Under the pieces are notes generated by a model. That model did not search any database and was not told the DNA's origin. It was given only the letters and a program-made list of their open reading frames with translations. Of a DNA stretch of 16,505 nucleotides, positions 13,039-16,505 are shown piece after piece (the first letter of the stretch is position 1; each line of letters begins with the position of its first letter). Source of the DNA: Candidatus Stahliibacteriota bacterium CG08_land_8_20_14_0_20_40_26 (lineage in GTDB: Bacteria > Hydrothermota > UBA3073); the NCBI GenBank assembly GCA_002774315.1, contig PEYP01000042.1:5210-21714 (forward strand), given 5' to 3'. The position numbers and the translations under genes were made by a program.

Positions 13039-14157
13039 TTATAATACCTTTGATAATTTTTCTATGACTTCCTTTGTCTCCTTTGATGGGTGCTTCGGAA
13101 CATCTATGTATACCTCCACCAATTGGTCTCCTCTGCCATATCCACCTAAACTTGGCATACCCCTGCCCCGTAATTTAAACATCTGAGTCGACTGTGTTCC
13201 GGGTGGAATCTTCAAAATTACATCTCCGGAGAGTGTTTTAACTTTAATCTTGCCTCCTAAAACAGCTACCGGGTATTGAATAGGAGCCCTGACATAGATG
13301 TTGTCTCCTCTGCGAGTAAACACAGGATCAGGTTTCTCCTCAATAACCACTATAAGGTCTCCCGCTGGTCCTCCATGCTCTCCGGCATTCCCCTGATTTC
13401 TCAATGATAGATAGTTCCCGTTTTGCACTCCTGGCGGTATCTTTACCTTTATCGTCGCTGTCTTTTTTATCACTCCTGTGCCGTTACAGGAAAAACAAGG
13501 CTCTTCTATAACCCTACCTGTGCCACCACAATTAGGGCAGGTTGATATGTTTGAGAATTGTCCAAATACTGTGCGCTGGGTCTGTCTTATCCTTCCTTGC
13601 CCATTGCATACAGGACAAGATTTTAAGCCCTTTCCACCCTTTCCATCACAGACCTTACATCTCTCATTCCGCCTGACACGGATCGTTTTCTCTACTCCGC
13701 TATATATCTCCTTCAAAGTGAGGAGAATTCTCACCTTTATATCCCTTCCACGTATTATATATCTTCCCCTTGTTCGGGTAGTCCCACCACCAAAAAACTC
13801 GTCAAATATGGATCCCCCACCGAACAGGTCGCCAAATCCGCCGCCGAATATCTCGCTAAACAAATCCCCCAGGTCTGTCTGATGCATTCTTACAAAGTCT
13901 CCCGTATCAAAACCACCCGGTCCATACCTCTGAGAAACTCCCTCGGGTCCAAATCTATCATATGCAGCCTTCTTCTGGGGATCTATAAGCGCATCATAGG
14001 CTTCCGAAATTTCTTTAAACTTCTCTTCAGCCTCACCCTTATTATCAGGATTCATGTCCGGATGGTGTTTCCTTGCGAGTTTTCTGTAAGCTGCCTTTAT
14101 CTCATCCGGTGATGCATCCTTTGAGACTCCGAGTATTTTATAGTAATCTCTCTCCAT
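13039..14157 (-). CDS. dnaJ: Chaperone DnaJ (Hsp40)
   Basis: 372 residues, type I DnaJ. The J domain (1-70) has the HPD tripeptide at 32-34, which stimulates DnaK ATPase. A Gly/Phe-rich stretch spans about 80-126. The zinc domain carries four C-x-x-C-x-G-x-G repeats (C167/C170, C181/C184, C207/C210, C221/C224), and the C-terminal substrate-binding domains follow (about 232-355). It delivers unfolded clients to DnaK, encoded just upstream. No Shine-Dalgarno precedes the ATG: the sequence is a CGCAGATTAA-type tandem repeat and then CAGAAAAAACAG. A separate, weak promoter may lie at 14199-14226. GrpE is not in the window. Confidence 0.97.
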   Translation of the reverse strand: MERDYYKILGVSKDASPDEIKAAYRKLARKHHPDMNPDNKGEAEEKFKEISEAYDALIDPQKKAAYDRFGPEGVSQRYGPGGFDTGDFVRMHQTDLGDLFSEIFGGGFGDLFGGGSIFDEFFGGGTTRTRGRYIIRGRDIKVRILLTLKEIYSGVEKTIRVRRNERCKVCDGKGGKGLKSCPVCNGQGRIRQTQRTVFGQFSNISTCPNCGGTGRVIEEPCFSCNGTGVIKKTATIKVKIPPGVQNGNYLSLRNQGNAGEHGGPAGDLIVVIEEKPDPVFTRRGDNIYVRAPIQYPVAVLGGKIKVKTLSGDVILKIPPGTQSTQMFKLRGRGMPSLGGYGRGDQLVEVYIDVPKHPSKETKEVIEKLSKVL

Positions 14158-14170
14158 CTGTTTTTTCTGA

Positions 14171-14200
14171 CGCAGATTAACGCTGATTAACGCTGATTAT
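14171..14200. repeat. Three 10-bp units (CGCAGATTAA type)
   Basis: CGCAGATTAA, CGCTGATTAA and CGCTGATTAT follow one another without gaps, starting 14 nt from the dnaJ ATG. A related block, CGCAGATTAA/CACTGATTAA/CACTGATATA, is at 14379-14408, and an inverted one is at 5581-5610. Confidence 0.7.
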
Positions 14201-14226
14201 TTTAGATTGTAGATGACATTAGTCAT
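14199..14226 (-). promoter_or_regulatory. Possible weak promoter for dnaJ
   Basis: On the minus strand TAAAAT (14204-14199) lies 16 nt after ATGACT (14226-14221; 4 of 6 bases of the -35 consensus). The same pair of boxes is found at 779-807, there with a 17-nt spacer. The support is only the match and its position 40-70 nt before the dnaJ start. Confidence 0.3.
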
Positions 14227-14318
14227 TTGTCATTGGTCGCTTTATCCTTGTTTCTTGATTACCGATAACTGATAACTACCTACTTCTTACTGTCTACTAT
14301 AATCTGTGAACATCCTTG

Positions 14319-14337
14319 CCCCGACGATACGTCGGGG
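14319..14337. repeat. CCCCGACG hairpin
   Basis: CCCCGACG-ATA-CGTCGGGG is a perfect 8-bp stem followed by TGAATGT, the flank also seen after the palindrome at 2144-2170. It is GC-rich against an AT-rich background and has no adjoining T-run. Confidence 0.65.
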
Positions 14338-14461
14338 TGAATGTCCATCTGTGGTTAATTAGTCTTTGGTTTTTTTGACGCAGATTAACACTGATTAACA
14401 CTGATATATTAAAAGTTATTGGGCCATTGAGTCGTAGAGTCATTGAGTTATTGCGTATTGA

Positions 14462-14566
14462 GCATCAGCAAGCTGATGCACTCCACAGGGTGGAATTGTC
14501 TCGCAACCAGCCTGTCTACCCTGCCTGACGGCAGGCAGGCGACAGGTAGAGAGGTTGCTCCTGCCT
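14462..14566. repeat. Composite of hairpin E (copy 3) and hairpin F interrupted by element D
   Basis: E is GCATCAGC-AA-GCTGATGC (14462-14479), followed by ACTCCA. F has its arms GCAACC (14503-14508) and GGTTGC (14553-14558), but between AG and GA of its AGGA loop lies a 40-bp element D (14511-14550), itself able to fold through CCTGTC/GACAGG and CCTGCC/GGCAGG. An uninterrupted E-F pair is at 4857-4931. The composite begins 11 nt beyond the dnaK stop codon. Confidence 0.75.
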
Positions 14567-14576
14567 ATCCCCCTCT

Positions 14577-16505
14577 TCACTCTTCACTCTTCTTCTCCTC
14601 CTCATCTACCACCTCATATTCTGCCTCTTGCGGAGCTTCTTCTTTCTTCGGTTCTTCTTTCTTCTCTTCTTTTTTGCCTTCTTCTGTCTTTTTATACATC
14701 TCTTCTGCCAGTTTATAAGATGCCTTTTGAACTTCCTCTATTGCTTTTTTTATTGCCTCTGTATCATTACCATCTTTCACCTTCTTCAAAGAGGTGAGGG
14801 CGTTCTCTATAGCACCCCTCTCCTCTTGTGTCACTTTATCACCAAATTCCCTCAATGATTTTTCTACTGAATATATAACCGCATCTGCCTGGTTTCTTGT
14901 CTCTATCAACTCCTTCTTCTTCCTATCTTCTGCCTCATGTTCTTTTGCCTCCTTCTCCATCTTTTCAATCTCCTCCTGTGATAACCCGGAAGAGGATGTT
15001 ATACGGATGGATTGTTCCTTGCTGGTTGCCTTGTCCTTCGCAGAGACATGCAGTATCCCGTCAGCATCTATATTAAACGTAACATCGATCTGTGGAATTC
15101 CTCTTGGCGCAGGCGGGATGCCCATAAGATCAAATCTTCCAAGTGTGCGATTGTCTGTTGCCATAGGGCGCTCACCCTGAAGTACATGTATGGTAACGGC
15201 TGTCTGTCCATCCTCCGCAGTTGTAAACACCTGACCCTTACGAGTTGGAATTGTAGTATTCCTTGGTACTATCGGTGTCATAACCCCGCCAAGTGTCTCA
15301 ATACCAAGCGTGAGGGGAGTCACATCCAGAAGCAGAACTTCCTTCTTCCCTTTTTCCCCTGCTGAAAGCATGTCACCCATAATGCTTGCACCAATCGCAA
15401 CAACCTCGTCAGGATTTACACCCTTGTGTGGCTCTTTGCCAAAGAAATTCCTGATAAATTCCTGTACCTTTGGCATTCTCGTCATACCGCCCACAAGTAC
15501 TATCTCATCTATATCCTCCACGCCTTTTATACTGGAACCAGCTTTCTTTAAAGCATCTTCAAGCGCCTTTTCGGTTGGGGGCCTCATACCTTCCAGTAGA
15601 TCCGATACCAGTGATTCAAGTTTTGCCCTTGTCAGTTTCATCTCAAGGTGTTTTGCACCAGATGCATCTGCTGTAATAAATGGCAGATTGATGTCAGTCT
15701 CGAGAACCGTTGACAGTTCACACTTTGCCTTCTCTACCGCATCTCTTATCCGTTGAAGTGCTGATCTATCCTTCCTTAAATCAATTCCATACTCTTTTCG
15801 AAATTCATCCGCAAGCCAATTTACTATACGCTGGTCAAAGTTGTCTCCACCAAGATGTGTATCACCATTTACTGCAATAACCTCAATCACAGGTGGTGTT
15901 TCTCTCATATCTATCTCCAGAATGGATATATCGAATGTTCCACCACCTAAGTCAAACACTGCAACCTTTTGTTTCTTTGATGATCCAAGCCCGTATGCAA
16001 GCGATGCAGCTGTGGGTTCATTTATAATTCTCTGGACTTCAAGTCCTGCTATCTTACCAGCATCCTTCGTTGCCTGTCTTTGAGAATCATTGAAATAAGC
16101 GGGAACAGTAACCACTGCCTTTGTAATCTTTTCTCCAAGATATGCCTCTGCTGCTTCCTTCAGGTATTTGAGTATCATAGCAGACATTTCAGGTGGTGAA
16201 AACTGTTTACCCGCAACTATTACTCTCGCGTCCTGATGAGGACCCTCCACAACCCTATAAGGAACAAGTTTCATCTCCTCTGTCACTTCGCTGTGCCTTC
16301 TACCCATAAACCTCTTTATAGAGTATATCGTATTCTCTGGATTTGTTATCATCTGTCTCTTTGCTGAAGGGCCAATAACCCATTCTTTTGTCTTTGGATT
16401 AAATGCAACCACGGAAGGTGTAGTTCTTCCACCCTCTGGATTTGGTATCACGATTCTCTCACTACCATCCACGGCTGCAACACAGGAGTTTGTTGTTCCA
16501 AGGTC
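14577..16505 (-). CDS. dnaK: Chaperone DnaK (Hsp70), 5' end missing
   Basis: 642 residues are visible. The frame stays open to the window edge, beginning DLGTTNSC, so only about seven N-terminal residues lie outside. The ATPase domain shows DLGTTNS, VVTVPAYFNDSQRQAT, NEPTAASLAYG, FDLGGGTFD and VLVGGMTRMP. The interdomain linker reads VLLLDVTPLTLG, and the peptide-binding domain follows. The C-terminal tail is rich in Glu and Lys and ends EYEVVDEEEKKSEE rather than the E. coli-type tail. It binds and releases unfolded proteins in an ATP cycle with DnaJ and GrpE. dnaJ follows after about 420 nt of repeats. No regulatory region for dnaK is in the window. Confidence 0.98.
   Translation of the reverse strand, partial: DLGTTNSCVAAVDGSERIVIPNPEGGRTTPSVVAFNPKTKEWVIGPSAKRQMITNPENTIYSIKRFMGRRHSEVTEEMKLVPYRVVEGPHQDARVIVAGKQFSPPEMSAMILKYLKEAAEAYLGEKITKAVVTVPAYFNDSQRQATKDAGKIAGLEVQRIINEPTAASLAYGLGSSKKQKVAVFDLGGGTFDISILEIDMRETPPVIEVIAVNGDTHLGGDNFDQRIVNWLADEFRKEYGIDLRKDRSALQRIRDAVEKAKCELSTVLETDINLPFITADASGAKHLEMKLTRAKLESLVSDLLEGMRPPTEKALEDALKKAGSSIKGVEDIDEIVLVGGMTRMPKVQEFIRNFFGKEPHKGVNPDEVVAIGASIMGDMLSAGEKGKKEVLLLDVTPLTLGIETLGGVMTPIVPRNTTIPTRKGQVFTTAEDGQTAVTIHVLQGERPMATDNRTLGRFDLMGIPPAPRGIPQIDVTFNIDADGILHVSAKDKATSKEQSIRITSSSGLSQEEIEKMEKEAKEHEAEDRKKKELIETRNQADAVIYSVEKSLREFGDKVTQEERGAIENALTSLKKVKDGNDTEAIKKAIEEVQKASYKLAEEMYKKTEEGKKEEKKEEPKKEEAPQEAEYEVVDEEEKKSEE

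Larger units (their letters stand above)
14158..14576. other. Repeat-filled dnaK-dnaJ intergenic region
   Basis: About 420 nt without a gene. It holds two 10-bp-unit tandem blocks (14171-14200, 14379-14408), TGACATTAGTCATT-like sequence (14213-14237), a CCCCGACG hairpin (14319-14337), GTTATTG-type repeats (14412-14458) and the E/F/D composite (14462-14566). A gap this size is unusual between dnaK and dnaJ. Confidence 0.65.

Overview
The window is bacterial and AT-rich, and every convincing gene lies on the minus strand, so transcription runs from right to left. The right half is housekeeping: dnaK, dnaJ, rpsU, mutS2, a small four-helix-bundle gene, dnaG, rpoD and a queuosine-precursor transporter (yhhQ type). 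This joins a heat-shock pair to a modified macromolecular-synthesis operon (rpsU-dnaG-rpoD). Next come a PTS EIIA/PtsN-like protein, a LipM-type octanoyltransferase, a fabG-type reductase and tRNA-His(GTG). The intergenic spaces are full of short dispersed palindromes and quasi-tandem repeats, including one that translates as LPTGRQA-like peptides. In my experience such repeats mark metagenome-derived genomes of poorly cultured phyla such as Omnitrophota. I cannot fix the taxonomy from the sequence.

Layout, left to right. 1-629 is the 5' part of a gene fusing a PTS EIIA domain to an opine-dehydrogenase-like Rossmann domain; it starts at TTG and runs off the window. 742-1937 is a small accessory cassette: a minimal nucleotidyltransferase (MNT), a HEPN protein and a decayed N-terminal piece of a type III restriction helicase. 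It is bracketed by two diverged copies of one promoter-bearing sequence. 1938-2480 holds no gene, only hairpins. A strong intrinsic terminator (2475-2512) closes the unit to its right. That unit contains a possible 27-aa ORF, tRNA-His and fabG, preceded by a perfect-consensus sigma-70 promoter (3896-3924). 4011-5410 holds lipM and the EIIA gene. 5655-9596 holds yhhQ, rpoD and dnaG. 9653-10051 is the four-helix-bundle gene, and 10362-12811 is mutS2 and rpsU. 13039-16505 is dnaJ and dnaK, the latter cut by the window edge.

Functionally, the right part couples protein folding (DnaK/DnaJ), translation (bS21), collided-ribosome or DNA handling (MutS2), replication priming (DnaG) and housekeeping transcription (SigA). 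The left part is regulatory, lipid and cofactor metabolism plus a remnant defence or toxin-antitoxin cassette.

The points most worth following up are: the EIIA-opine dehydrogenase fusion; a tRNA-His without the usual G-1:C73 pair, whose first base is the last base of the fabG stop codon; a palindromic element inserted exactly in the loop of another hairpin element; a lipM C-terminus made of repeat sequence; a (G5)x4 quadruplex motif after mutS2; and a MutS2 Smr domain that has lost its LDxRG motif.
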